From Cohnella sp. AR92 (GTDB lineage Bacteria > Bacillota > Bacilli > Paenibacillales > Paenibacillaceae), in the NCBI RefSeq assembly GCF_003990975.1, contig NZ_RZJR01000016.1, forward strand, positions 55,533-119,532: a stretch of DNA of 64,000 bases, written 5' to 3'. Position numbers and translations under genes: made by a program. Shown here in pieces: positions 8,027 to 16,496 of the stretch (position 1 is the stretch's first letter; every line of letters starts with the position of its first letter). The notes under the pieces were generated by a model that saw only the letters and a list, made by a program, of their open reading frames with translations, did no database searches and was not told the origin of the DNA.

Positions 8027-8722
8027 ATGGAATGGGGAGCGGTCATCGTCGCGGCCGGAAGGGGAACCCGGATGGCGGCCGCGGACAACAAGCCCTATCT
8101 GCCGCTTGACGGCAGGCCGGTTCTGGCGCATACGCTGGAAGCGTTCGAGCGCTGTTCTGCCGTCAGCAGCATCGTGCTGGTCACGGCGCCGGGCGAGGAG
8201 GCGCGGGCGAGAGCCGTCGCGTTCGAAGCGAGCGCGCTGAAGGTGAGCGCGATCGTGCCGGGCGGAGCCGAGCGCCAGGACAGCGTGTACGCGGGACTCG
8301 AGGCGCTGGGAACCGAAGGCGTGCTCGTGCACGACGCGGCCCGGCCGCTGATCACGCCGGCGCAGATCGAAGCTTGCTGCCGCGAGGCGGAACGCCATGG
8401 ATCCGCGGCGCTTGCCGTGCCGGTCAAGGACACGATCAAGATAGAAGGCGAGAAGGGCTTCATGACGGAGACGCCGGACCGCAGCACCCTGTGGTCGGTG
8501 CAGACCCCGCAGGCGTTCGTTCGCGAGGAATTGATGCGCGCGCATCGGCTCGCCAAGGAAGCAGGAGCGTTCGCCACCGACGATACGATGCTGCTGGAGC
8601 TGCTAGGACGCAAGGTCGCCATCGTTCAAGGAGATTATCGCAATCTTAAAATCACGACGCCCGAGGATCTTCCCGTTGCGGAGCTGTTCTTGGCCAGGCG
8701 TCATCGGGAGGAGTCGATCTAG
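8027..8722 (+). CDS. ispD: 2-C-methyl-D-erythritol 4-phosphate cytidylyltransferase
   Basis: Third enzyme of the MEP isoprenoid pathway: it transfers CMP from CTP to 2-C-methyl-erythritol 4-phosphate. A 231-residue cytosolic nucleotidyltransferase with the N-terminal CTP-binding loop VAAGRGTRM, the motif RQDSVYAGLEAL and the VLVHDAARPL signature; TDDTMLLE is near the C-terminus. The start follows GAGAGGGGA. It is one base from ispF, the usual IspDF pairing, so the two are translated from one message. The preceding terminator (7951-7980) suggests transcription starts in the intergenic region or by read-through. Confidence 0.96.
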   Translation: MEWGAVIVAAGRGTRMAAADNKPYLPLDGRPVLAHTLEAFERCSAVSSIVLVTAPGEEARARAVAFEASALKVSAIVPGGAERQDSVYAGLEALGTEGVLVHDAARPLITPAQIEACCREAERHGSAALAVPVKDTIKIEGEKGFMTETPDRSTLWSVQTPQAFVREELMRAHRLAKEAGAFATDDTMLLELLGRKVAIVQGDYRNLKITTPEDLPVAELFLARRHREESI

Positions 8723-8723
8723 G

Positions 8724-9203
8724 ATGATCAGAATCGGACAAGGGTTTGACGTTCATCAATTGACGGAAGGCAGAGATTGCATTATCGGGGGCGTAAAGAT
8801 CCCTTACGAGAAAGGGCTTCTCGGCCACTCGGACGCGGACGTGCTGCTGCACGCGATCAGCGACGCGGTGCTTGGAGCCCTCGCCCTGGGCGACATCGGG
8901 AAGCACTTCCCCGACACGGATCCCGAGTTCAAGGACGCGGACAGCGTGAAGCTGCTCGAGCACGTATGGAAGCTGGCGACGGACAGAGGCTACAAGCTCG
9001 GCAACGCGGACGCGACGATTATCGCCCAAGCGCCGAAGATGGCGCCGCATATCCCGGCGATGGTCGACGTGATCGCCCGTTCGCTGGGCGCCGAAGCATC
9101 CCAGGTCAACGTGAAGGCGACGACCTCCGAGCGGCTCGGCTTCACCGGCCGCGGGGAAGGGATCGCGGCTCAGGCGGTTGTTTGCCTTGTCCGCGATGTG
9201 TGA
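8724..9203 (+). CDS. ispF: 2-C-methyl-D-erythritol 2,4-cyclodiphosphate synthase
   Basis: IspF closes CDP-methyl-erythritol 2-phosphate to the cyclic diphosphate with loss of CMP, two steps after IspD in the MEP pathway. 159 residues, the usual size. The family N-terminus IRIGQGFDVHQL supplies zinc ligands D9 and H11; LLGHSDADVLLHAI and the C-terminal ATTSERLGFTGRGEGIAAQAV are present. The start at 8724 gives the standard N-terminus; GGGAGGAG about ten bases upstream serves as ribosome binding site. It lies directly after the ispD stop. Confidence 0.97.
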   Translation: MIRIGQGFDVHQLTEGRDCIIGGVKIPYEKGLLGHSDADVLLHAISDAVLGALALGDIGKHFPDTDPEFKDADSVKLLEHVWKLATDRGYKLGNADATIIAQAPKMAPHIPAMVDVIARSLGAEASQVNVKATTSERLGFTGRGEGIAAQAVVCLVRDV

Positions 9204-9281
9204 TATGATTTCGGCATAGCTGCTGTACCGATGCTAGGCTATCGGGATTGGCAAGCGGCACAACGAGGAGGAAGTTTCGCC

Positions 9282-10757
9282 ATGTCTGACAAAGTACGCG
9301 TAAGGTATGCCCCGAGCCCGACCGGCCACCTGCATATCGGCAATGCGCGAACCGCTATTTTCAATTACTTGTTCGCCCGCCATCACGGCGGAGAATTCAT
9401 CATACGCATCGAAGACACCGACGTGAAGCGCAATGTCGCCGGCGGCGAAGAAAGCCAGCTTAAGTACCTCAAGTGGCTCGGCGTCGACTGGGACGAAAGC
9501 GTCGACAAGGTCGGCAAGTACGGCCCCTATCGCCAGACCGAACGGCTCGATATCTACAATCGTTATTGGCAGGAGCTGATCGACGCCGGACGAGCCTACC
9601 GCTGCTATTGCACCGAAGAAGAGCTGGAGAAGGAGCGGGAGGAACAGTCCGCCCGCGGCGAGACTCCCCGCTATTCCGGCAAGTGCCGCCACCTGAGCGA
9701 TGCCGACCGCGCGCGCCTCGAAGCGGAAGGCCGAGCGGCCAGCGTCCGTTTCCTCGTTCCGGAGGGCAAGACTTATACGTTCGACGATATGGTCAAAGGC
9801 GAGATCTCCTTCAAGTCCGAGGAGTTCGGGGATTTCGTCATCGTGAAGAAGGACGGGATTCCGACCTATAACTACGCGGTGGCGTTGGACGATCACCTGA
9901 TGGAGATCAGCCACGTGCTTCGCGGAGAAGACCACATCACGAATACGCCTCGCCAATTGATGGTTTACGAAGCGCACGGCTGGGAACCGCCGATCTTCGG
10001 CCATATGACGCTGATCGTCAACGAGAACCGCAAGAAGCTGTCGAAGCGCGACGAATCGATCATTCAGTTCATCGAGCAGTACGACAAGCTGGGCTTCTCG
10101 TCCGAAGCGCTCTTCAACTTCATCACCTTGCTCGGCTGGTCGCCGGAAGGCGAGGAAGAGATCTTCACGCGCGAGCGCTTGATCGAGATCTTCGACGCTA
10201 ACCGCCTGTCCAAGAGCCCGGCGGTGTTCGACACCGTCAAGCTGAACTGGATCAACCAGCATTATCTGAAGGCTCTTCCGGCGGAAGCGCTCGTCGATCT
10301 CTGCATCCCTCATCTGAAGGAAGCGGGGCTTCTCCCTGCTGAGCCGAACGAGAAGGAACTGGAATGGGCGACGGCTCTCGTGACGCTGTACCGCGATCAC
10401 CTGCGCTACGGCGCGGAGATCGTGACGCTGTCGGAGCTGTTCTTCCGCGACGAAGTCGTTCTGGAAGACGAAGGGCGCGAGATCCTTGCCGAAGAGAGCG
10501 TTCCGGCCGTGCTCGCCGCCTTCGCCCGCCAATTGGAGTCGGCAGGAGAAGCGGCCTTCACCGAGGAAACGATCAAAGCATCGGTCAAGGCGGTCCAGAA
10601 AGAAACCGGCGCGAAGGGCAAGGGGCTGTTCATGCCGATCCGCGTCGCCCTGACCGGCCAAACCCACGGTCCCGACCTCAATGGAAGCATCTGGCTTCTC
10701 GGCTACGGGAAGGTGCTGAAGCGTCTGGAATCGGCGGCGGCGGGCAAGCTGGCGTAG
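9282..10757 (+). CDS. gltX: Glutamyl-tRNA synthetase
   Basis: Class I aminoacyl-tRNA synthetase of 491 residues charging tRNA-Glu; in Firmicutes it usually also mischarges tRNA-Gln for later amidation. The HIGH motif is HIGNA in YAPSPTGHLHIGNARTA and the KMSKS motif is KLSKRD. The start (MSDKVRVRYAPSPTG) follows GAGGAGG; a frame extending 51 bases upstream lacks a ribosome binding site and does not match the family. It follows ispF by 78 bases without a visible terminator, as in Bacillus. No clear terminator follows; only a short AT-rich hairpin at 10794-10809. Confidence 0.97.
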   Translation: MSDKVRVRYAPSPTGHLHIGNARTAIFNYLFARHHGGEFIIRIEDTDVKRNVAGGEESQLKYLKWLGVDWDESVDKVGKYGPYRQTERLDIYNRYWQELIDAGRAYRCYCTEEELEKEREEQSARGETPRYSGKCRHLSDADRARLEAEGRAASVRFLVPEGKTYTFDDMVKGEISFKSEEFGDFVIVKKDGIPTYNYAVALDDHLMEISHVLRGEDHITNTPRQLMVYEAHGWEPPIFGHMTLIVNENRKKLSKRDESIIQFIEQYDKLGFSSEALFNFITLLGWSPEGEEEIFTRERLIEIFDANRLSKSPAVFDTVKLNWINQHYLKALPAEALVDLCIPHLKEAGLLPAEPNEKELEWATALVTLYRDHLRYGAEIVTLSELFFRDEVVLEDEGREILAEESVPAVLAAFARQLESAGEAAFTEETIKASVKAVQKETGAKGKGLFMPIRVALTGQTHGPDLNGSIWLLGYGKVLKRLESAAAGKLA

Positions 10758-10824
10758 GTCTCGGCGAGCGAATCGCTTGGTTAGGCAGGACTTATCCGAT
10801 TATTCGGATGGGAAATGGTGACCC

Positions 10825-10853
10825 TTGTCACTTCATAGGGTTCGGATTATACT
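10825..10853 (+). promoter_or_regulatory. Sigma-A promoter of the cysE-cysS T-box unit
   Basis: TTGTCA (10825-10830) and TATACT (10848-10853) with a 17-bp spacer, both five of six to consensus. Transcription would begin near 10860, at the start of the T-box leader. Confidence 0.85.
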
Positions 10854-10859
10854 GGCGTT

Positions 10860-11163
10860 AACGAGCTTCATAATGAGATCCGCGTCGAACAGGTAGAGTA
10901 AGTTCCAGAGCCGGAAGCACAGAGAGGATTGCGCAAGCTGCGAGCAATCCCTTCCGCGGGAGCCGAAGTGCGCCTGGGAGCCGCATCGCCGAGCGAGTGC
11001 TTACGCACAGCGGGTAGGCGATGCCGGTTGGCCTCCGTTAAGGGCCTAACGAGTTGGACAGAAGCCTGCGCCGGGAAGCCGGGAAGCCGGAGCTGTTCAA
11101 GCAGAGTGGGACCGCGTAACGATCGACGCCTCTGCAGCGAGATGCTGCGGGGGCGTTTTTTTT
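10860..11163 (+). promoter_or_regulatory. T-box riboswitch leader (probably tRNA-Cys)
   Basis: A leader of about 300 bases before cysE. The conserved T-box sequence appears as AGAGTGGGACCGCG (11103-11116). It is followed by a terminator with a 12-bp stem (11127-11138 with 11144-11155) and eight T. The upstream part can form a long stem I with an AGAGAGG segment at 10920-10926. A TGC (Cys) at 10969-10971, in GAAGTGCGC, is the likely specifier codon, though I could not fold the loop to prove it. Uncharged tRNA-Cys binding would favour the antiterminator and let cysE-cysS be transcribed. Downstream gene identity supports Cys specificity. Confidence 0.88.
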
Positions 11164-11216
11164 GATCTTCCTTACCGGCCGCGGAATCCGTTCGAAGGCA
11201 GCGAGGAGGTAAGAAT

Positions 11217-11921
11217 ATGGGGGCATGGAGCAACATCCGTTCGGATATCGAGGCGGTCTTCGAGAACGACCCTGCGGCGCGCAGCAAGTTCGAAGTCATT
11301 TTCACGTATTCCGGCTTGCACGCTATCTGGGCTCATCGGGTCGCTCATTTCTTTTTTCGGCATCGGTGGTACACGGTTGCCCGGGTGATCTCTCAGATCA
11401 GCCGATTCATGACGGGCATCGAGATTCACCCCGGAGCCAAGATCGGCCGCAAGCTGTTCATCGACCACGGCATGGGCGTCGTGATCGGGGAGACCTGCGA
11501 GATCGGAGACGAGGTCGTCATCTATCAGGGGGTTACCCTTGGGGGGACGGGCAAGGAGAAAGGCAAGCGTCATCCGACGATCGGCAATCGGGTGGTCATC
11601 GCTTCGGGCGCCAAAGTACTAGGTTCGTTCACGGTTGGAGATAACTCCAATATCGGAGCGAATTCGGTCGTGCTGAAGCCGGTTCCGGCGGACAGCACCG
11701 TCGTCGGCATTCCGGGCCGCGTCGTGAAGCGCAACGGCGAGCGCGTCGGCGACCGTCTCGACCACACGAACCTGCCCGATCCGCTGATCGAGACCTTCCG
11801 CTTCATGCAGAAGGAGATCAACGAATTGAAGGCGGAGGTCGAACGTTTGAAGGGCAAGGAGAATAAAGAACAAGAGGCGGCCGAACCGGAGAAAGTCGGA
11901 GCCGCTGCCCAGGAATCGTAA
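11217..11921 (+). CDS. cysE: Serine O-acetyltransferase
   Basis: Makes O-acetylserine from serine and acetyl-CoA, the carbon acceptor for cysteine synthesis. 234 residues: a short N-terminal helical part, then a left-handed beta-helix of hexapeptide repeats (about residues 65-165). It includes the catalytic region FIDHGMGVVIGET and GVTLGGTGKEKGKRHPTIG. The C-terminal extension (about 200-234) is Glu/Lys-rich, lacks clear hexapeptides and may form a helix. Ribosome binding site GAGGAGGT lies upstream. It is the first gene after the T-box leader and is followed after 27 bases by cysS. Confidence 0.97.
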   Translation: MGAWSNIRSDIEAVFENDPAARSKFEVIFTYSGLHAIWAHRVAHFFFRHRWYTVARVISQISRFMTGIEIHPGAKIGRKLFIDHGMGVVIGETCEIGDEVVIYQGVTLGGTGKEKGKRHPTIGNRVVIASGAKVLGSFTVGDNSNIGANSVVLKPVPADSTVVGIPGRVVKRNGERVGDRLDHTNLPDPLIETFRFMQKEINELKAEVERLKGKENKEQEAAEPEKVGAAAQES

Positions 11922-11948
11922 ACCGTTATCGCAAAGGAGAGCATAATC

Positions 11949-13361
11949 GTGACCTTGATGATCTACAACAGTCTCACCAGGGAGAAGGAGACGTTCGTTC
12001 CGCTTACTCCGGGAGAGGTCAACATGTACGTGTGCGGGCCAACCGTATACGACTATATTCATATCGGGAACGCGCGTCCGGTTATCTTCTTCGACGTCGT
12101 GCGCCGCTATCTGGAGTTCTCCGGCTACAAGGTTCGCTACGTGGTCAACTTCACGGACGTGGACGATAAGATGATCCGCCGCGCGAACGAGCTCGGCATG
12201 ACCGTGCCGGAGCTGGCGGAGAAGTACATCGCGGGCTTCAACGAGGACCGGGAGGGGCTCGGCGCCCGTCCGGCGACGATCAACCCGCGGGTAACCGAGA
12301 ATATTCCGGAGATTGTCTCGTTTATCGAGGAGCTCGTGGACAAAGGCTATGCGTACGAGAGCGGCGGAGACGTGTACTACCGGACCTCCCGGTTCCCGGA
12401 ATACGGCAAGCTGTCGCACAAGAACCTCGACGAGCTGCAATACGGCATCCGCGTCGAAGTCGACGAGCGCAAGGAGAATCCGCAGGACTTCGTTCTCTGG
12501 AAGGGAGCGAAGCCGGGCGAGATCTTCTGGCCCAGCCCTTGGGGAGACGGCCGTCCGGGCTGGCACATCGAGTGCTCCGCGATGGCTCGCACCTACGCGG
12601 GGGATACGCTCGATATCCACGGCGGAGGCCACGACCTTCAGTTCCCGCACCACGAGTGCGAGATCGCCCAGTCCGAAGCGCTGACCGGCAAGCCGCTGGC
12701 GCGCTACTGGATGCATAACGGCTTCGTCAACATCAACAACGAGAAGATGTCCAAGTCGCTCGGCAACGGGGTCAACCCTCGCGAGCTGCTCAAGCGCACC
12801 AGCGCGCAAGCGATCCGCTACATCATGCTGACGACGCATTACCGCAGCCCGCTGAACTTCAGCGAGGAGATCATTCGCCAAGCCGAGAACAGCGTCGCCC
12901 GGCTGTCCACCAGCCGCGACAACGTCAAGCACCGGCTGGGCAGCGTCCACTCGGAGCTGCCGGCGGGTCCGGACGCGGAGCTGGCGGCCCGCATCGAAGC
13001 GATGATGAGCGAATTCCGCGCCAAGATGGACGACGACTTCAACACGGCGGATGCCGTGACGGTATGGTTCCAGCTCGTGTCCGAGACCAACGCCTACCTG
13101 CAGCGCGACATCGTGGACTCGGCCAGCCTGAACCTGCTGCTGAAGACGATGGGCGAGCTGGACGACGTACTGGGGCTGCTGCTGCCGGAAGACGGGGGAT
13201 CGGATCTGCTGGACGACGAGGTGGATCGTCTGATCGCCGAGCGCTCCGAAGCGCGAAAGACCCGCAATTTCGCCCGCGCGGACCAGATTCGCGACCTGCT
13301 CGCGGAGAAGGGAATCCTGCTGGAGGACACTCCGCAAGGGATTCGTTGGCGGCGCAAATGA
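11949..13361 (+). CDS. cysS: Cysteinyl-tRNA synthetase
   Basis: Class I synthetase of 470 residues that charges tRNA-Cys. The HIGH-like motif is HIGNARP, KMSKS is EKMSKSLGN, and zinc-site segments MYVCGPTVYD and WHIECSAMA...HHECEIAQSE are present. The GTG at 11949 is chosen because AGGAG lies nine bases upstream; an ATG nine bases later would be too far from it. Co-regulation with cysE by the T-box lets the cell make and use cysteine together. Its stop lies 26 bases before the preferred mrnC start, or overlaps an alternative mrnC ATG by four bases. Confidence 0.98.
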   Translation: MTLMIYNSLTREKETFVPLTPGEVNMYVCGPTVYDYIHIGNARPVIFFDVVRRYLEFSGYKVRYVVNFTDVDDKMIRRANELGMTVPELAEKYIAGFNEDREGLGARPATINPRVTENIPEIVSFIEELVDKGYAYESGGDVYYRTSRFPEYGKLSHKNLDELQYGIRVEVDERKENPQDFVLWKGAKPGEIFWPSPWGDGRPGWHIECSAMARTYAGDTLDIHGGGHDLQFPHHECEIAQSEALTGKPLARYWMHNGFVNINNEKMSKSLGNGVNPRELLKRTSAQAIRYIMLTTHYRSPLNFSEEIIRQAENSVARLSTSRDNVKHRLGSVHSELPAGPDAELAARIEAMMSEFRAKMDDDFNTADAVTVWFQLVSETNAYLQRDIVDSASLNLLLKTMGELDDVLGLLLPEDGGSDLLDDEVDRLIAERSEARKTRNFARADQIRDLLAEKGILLEDTPQGIRWRRK

Positions 13362-13387
13362 CGGGGACGAACAAGAAGGGATTCGCC

Positions 13388-13813
13388 ATGCTCGACCCGG
13401 TCGTCGCTCCGATCATTCCGGGCGACACTCCGGTGAACCTGCTGCCGCCGATCGTGCTCGCCTATATCGGAGATGCCGTCTTCGAGGTATACGTCCGGCA
13501 GAAGCTGATCCTGGACGCGGCGATCCGCAAGCCGAATCAGCTCCACCGCGCGGCTTCGAAGCACGTGTCGGCCGCCGCGCAGGCGCGGCTGCTCGAGAAG
13601 TGGCAGCCGCTCCTGACGGAAGAGGAAGCGGATATCGCGAGGCGCGGCCGGAATTCGAAGTCCGGCCAGCCGCCGAAGAACGCCGATCCGGGCGAGTATC
13701 GGCACGCGACCGGGCTGGAATGCCTGGTCGGGTATTTGTATTACCGCGGAGAGCGGGCAAGGCTGGAACAGCTGATCGGTCTAGCGTTCGAAGAAGACCG
13801 GACGAAAGCGTGA
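13388..13813 (+). CDS. mrnC: Mini-ribonuclease III
   Basis: A 141-residue RNase III-like enzyme lacking the double-stranded RNA binding domain; in Bacillus it matures 23S rRNA ends. The signature LAYIGDAVFEVYVR carries the acidic active-site residue, and RGRNSKSGQPPKN and ATGLECLVGYLY match the family. Start 13388 follows AGAAGGG by seven bases and gives the usual length; an upstream ATG at 13358 overlapping the cysS stop would add ten residues. It continues the cysS transcript and is followed 16 bases later by rlmB. Confidence 0.92.
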   Translation: MLDPVVAPIIPGDTPVNLLPPIVLAYIGDAVFEVYVRQKLILDAAIRKPNQLHRAASKHVSAAAQARLLEKWQPLLTEEEADIARRGRNSKSGQPPKNADPGEYRHATGLECLVGYLYYRGERARLEQLIGLAFEEDRTKA

Positions 13814-13829
13814 GAGAGGAAGATCGAAG

Positions 13830-14807
13830 ATGAATAATCGTAACAAGCCGCGCCCGTCGTCAGGCGATCCGAGAAGGCAGGCCGGAGGCGGACAGGCTCC
13901 CCGCGGCCGAGGAGAACGGACAGGCGGCCCCCGCGGACAGTTCGCGGGAACCCGCGAGCCCGAGCTGCTCGAGAATGGCAGCCCCTTAGTCGAAGAAGAA
14001 CAGGCCGGGGAGAGCTACCTGGCCGGCAAGCACCCCGTGCTTGAAGCGCTGAAGGCAGGCCGCGCGCTGAACAAGATTTGGTTGTCCAACCAGGCGCAGC
14101 GCAACCTGGTCCAGCCGATTCTTGAGGAAGCGAAGTCGCGCGGCGTCGTCGTTCAGTTCGCGGACAAGAAGAAGCTCGATTCGCTCGTTCCGAACATGCA
14201 GCATCAGGGCGTCGTGGCGCAAGCCGCCGCCGTCTCGTACGCGGAAGTGGACGACCTGCTCGCCCGGGCGAAGGAGCGCGGCGAGGCTCCGTTCCTGATT
14301 CTGCTCGACGAGGTGGAGGATCCGCACAACCTCGGATCGATCCTTCGCTCCGTGGACTGCACGGGAGCGCACGGCGTCATCGTGCCGAAGCGGCGGAGCG
14401 CCAGCTTGACGGCCGTCGTCGCCAAGACTTCCGCGGGCGCGGTCGAATACGTTCCCGTCGCGCGGGTGGCCAATCTCGCCCAGACGATCGACCGCCTCAA
14501 GGAAGAAGGGGTATGGGTCGCCGGAACGGATGCCTCGGCCGAACAGGACGTATACAAAGCCAACCTTAGCGGACCGCTCGCCATCGTGATCGGCAGCGAA
14601 GGCAAGGGGATCTCCCGGCTCATTCGCGAGAAGTGCGACTTCCTCGTCTCGCTGCCGATGTTCGGCCACGTCAACTCGCTGAACGCTTCCGTCGCGGCCG
14701 GCGTCATCCTCTACGAGGCGGTGCGCCAGCGTCGAGCCCTGCAGGAGAAAGCGGCGGCGCCATCGTCTGCGACGGCTCTTCGGGGAGACGGACATGCTTC
14801 GCCGTGA
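13830..14807 (+). CDS. rlmB: 23S rRNA (guanosine-2'-O-)-methyltransferase RlmB
   Basis: SPOUT-family methyltransferase of 325 residues (TrmH type) modifying the peptidyl-transferase region of 23S rRNA. After a disordered N-terminal extension of about 60 residues rich in Arg, Gly and Pro come the substrate-binding domain (GKHPVLEALKAG) and the knotted catalytic domain with NLGSILRS, IVIGSEGKGISRL and LPMFGHVNSLNASVA. B. subtilis YacO is about 250 residues, so the basic extension is extra and may help bind RNA (inference). Ribosome binding site AGAGAGGAAG. It overlaps rae1 by 14 bases. Confidence 0.94.
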   Translation: MNNRNKPRPSSGDPRRQAGGGQAPRGRGERTGGPRGQFAGTREPELLENGSPLVEEEQAGESYLAGKHPVLEALKAGRALNKIWLSNQAQRNLVQPILEEAKSRGVVVQFADKKKLDSLVPNMQHQGVVAQAAAVSYAEVDDLLARAKERGEAPFLILLDEVEDPHNLGSILRSVDCTGAHGVIVPKRRSASLTAVVAKTSAGAVEYVPVARVANLAQTIDRLKEEGVWVAGTDASAEQDVYKANLSGPLAIVIGSEGKGISRLIREKCDFLVSLPMFGHVNSLNASVAAGVILYEAVRQRRALQEKAAAPSSATALRGDGHASP

Positions 14808-15345
14808 AGACGTCCTGATCGTCGACGGGTACAACATGATCGGCGCCTGGCCGGAGCTGGAGAAGCTCCGCGCGGACAGGCTGGAGGACGCGAGGGATCG
14901 TCTGCTCGATCTTCTCGCGAACTACCAGAGCTATGCCGGGATGACCGTTTACGTCGTGTTCGACGCCTTCCGGGTTCCGGGCCTCGGCTCGGAATTCAAG
15001 CAGCATCGGTTGAATATCGTCTATACCCGGGAGAAGGAAACGGCGGACGAATGCATCGAGCGGCTGGTCGGCGAGATGATGTCCGTGAAGCGCACTCTCT
15101 ACGTGGCGACGTCGGATCAGACCGAGCAGAGAGTCGCCTTCGGGCGAGGGGCGCTGCGCATCTCCGCCCGCGAACTGAGGATCGCGGTCCAAGACGGGAA
15201 GCGGGAGATCGAGTCCGCTCTCCGCAAGGAGCCGCCTCCCAAGCGGAATCCTCTGGGGGGAGTCCTGAAGCCGGACGTTCAGCTTCGGCTTGAGCGCTTG
15301 AGGAGAGGACAGCCTCTCCAAGGGGACGGCGACGGGGACGAGTGA
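14794..15345 (+). CDS. rae1: NYN-domain ribosome-dependent endoribonuclease Rae1 (YacP)
   Basis: A 183-residue NYN/PIN-like nuclease. In B. subtilis Rae1 enters the ribosomal A site and cuts certain mRNAs in a translation-dependent manner. The LIVDGYNMIGAW start, VVFDAFRVPG and VATSDQTEQRVAFGRGA carry the conserved acidic residues. The C-terminal tail is Arg/Pro-rich. Translation starts inside the end of rlmB after GGGGAGA, so translational coupling is likely. The 145-base gap that follows contains the sigH promoter. Confidence 0.93.
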   Translation: MLRREDVLIVDGYNMIGAWPELEKLRADRLEDARDRLLDLLANYQSYAGMTVYVVFDAFRVPGLGSEFKQHRLNIVYTREKETADECIERLVGEMMSVKRTLYVATSDQTEQRVAFGRGALRISARELRIAVQDGKREIESALRKEPPPKRNPLGGVLKPDVQLRLERLRRGQPLQGDGDGDE

Positions 15346-15397
15346 AGATTCGGCCGTGTCGAATCCTCGGAATCCGCGTCAAATAAGGTCGCATCGG

Positions 15398-15426
15398 TTG
15401 ACGCTATGGGAATCATCAAGTATATT
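15398..15426 (+). promoter_or_regulatory. Sigma-A promoter of sigH
   Basis: TTGACG (15398-15403) and TATATT (15421-15426), each five of six to consensus, with a 17-bp spacer and 64 bases before the sigH start. It makes sigH independent of the cysE-rae1 transcript. Confidence 0.85.
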
Positions 15427-15490
15427 GTTAGTAGTTTGATAGTTTCCAAGTGAAACCTAATTTTGGCCTTGCTGGTCGGAGGGATGATTC

Positions 15491-16141
15491 GTGAGCGTTG
15501 ACGTGAATGATCTAATAGCACACGAATACGACTTCAAGACCGACGAGGATATCGTGGAAGCGGTCCGGCTTGGAGATTCCAACGCCCTCGAATACTTGAT
15601 CAATAAGTACCGCAATTTCGTCCGGGCCAAAGCCCGCTCTTATTTTCTAATCGGCGCGGAACGCGAAGATATCGTCCAAGAAGGGATGATCGGCCTCTAT
15701 AAGTCTATTCGCGACTTCAAAGGGGACAAGCTCGCATCGTTCAAGGCGTTCGCCGAGCTGTGCGTGACCCGCCAGATCATTACCGCGATCAAGACCGCTA
15801 CCCGCCAGAAGCACATTCCTCTTAACTCGTACGTTTCCTTGGACAAGCCTATCTACGACGAGGATTCCGACCGCACCCTGCTGGACGTCATTTGCGGTTC
15901 GCGGGTTTGCGACCCCGAAGAGATGATCATCAACCAGGAAGAGTTCTTCGGTCTCGAGGACAAGATGTCCGAGATTCTAAGCGATCTGGAACGCCGCGTG
16001 CTGATGCTGTATCTGGACGGCCGCTCCTATCAGGAGATCGCGGTCGACCTCGACCGGCACGTCAAGTCCATCGACAACGCCCTGCAGCGCGTGAAGCGCA
16101 AGCTGGAGAAGTACCTGGAAGACCGCGATATCGGTCTCTAA
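15491..16141 (+). CDS. sigH: RNA polymerase sporulation sigma factor SigH
   Basis: A 216-residue sigma-70 family factor for the transition to sporulation. Region 2 (about residues 40-110) contains FVRAKARSYFLIGAEREDIVQEGMIGLY (given here as FVRAKARSYF then EREDIVQEGMIGLY); region 4 near the C-terminus contains the helix-turn-helix SYQEIAVDLDRHVKSIDNAL. The GTG start is supported by GGAGGGAT. SigH directs transcription of spo0A, spo0F, spoIIA and related genes in Bacillus. The gene has its own sigma-A promoter and a terminator at 16171-16200, so it is a single-gene unit between rae1 and rpmG as in Bacillus. Confidence 0.97.
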   Translation: MSVDVNDLIAHEYDFKTDEDIVEAVRLGDSNALEYLINKYRNFVRAKARSYFLIGAEREDIVQEGMIGLYKSIRDFKGDKLASFKAFAELCVTRQIITAIKTATRQKHIPLNSYVSLDKPIYDEDSDRTLLDVICGSRVCDPEEMIINQEEFFGLEDKMSEILSDLERRVLMLYLDGRSYQEIAVDLDRHVKSIDNALQRVKRKLEKYLEDRDIGL

Positions 16142-16170
16142 GGCCGGGGAATCTATTTTCTATCAAGGAC

Positions 16171-16200
16171 AAGCAGTTTCCTAAGCGGACTGCTTTTTTT
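16171..16200 (+). terminator. Intrinsic terminator after sigH
   Basis: AAGCAGT (16171-16177) pairs with ACTGCTT (16189-16195), followed by further T to 16200. Confidence 0.85.
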
Positions 16201-16321
16201 GATGCCTTAAGAGCGGAATAACTGGCGGAACGATTAAAGAGAGAATAAACTAGAAAGAATGGGAATAGCTCTGTTGCCAGATGAAGGTCCTTTGTTCCTC
16301 TAGCTCCCAATTCACTTTTCG

Positions 16322-16350
16322 TTGACATCGTATAGTCCCTGTGATAAATT
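16322..16350 (+). promoter_or_regulatory. Sigma-A promoter of rpmG-secE-nusG
   Basis: Perfect TTGACA (16322-16327), 17-bp spacer, TAAATT (16345-16350). It precedes a leader of about 140 bases. The 120 bases between the sigH terminator and this promoter show nothing recognisable. Confidence 0.75.
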
Positions 16351-16356
16351 ATTTTA

Positions 16357-16496
16357 GTAACCTTAAGGTGGAGTTTTATGCACAGGCCCTGAATCTTGGG
16401 CGGAACGCCAGGTTTCGTTGTCGTGCAACGGCGAAACGGAGTTCACGCTTGGATTCAATATGTTTATGAAGTTGGCAAGCCCGGGAGGTGGAACAC
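16357..16496 (+). promoter_or_regulatory. 5' leader of rpmG with a stem-loop
   Basis: About 140 untranslated bases. A stem GTTTCG (16412-16417) with CGAAAC (16432-16437), extended by TTG/CAA around loop TCGTG, is visible. No T tract follows, so it is not a terminator. Function unknown. Confidence 0.45.

Noticed and set aside
7869..8240. Open frame from the gene-tail repeat into ispD
   Set aside because: Runs out of frame over ispD and crosses the terminator; a shadow.
10794..10809. Hairpin ATCCGA/TCGGAT after gltX
   Set aside because: Short and without a T tract; not supported as a terminator.
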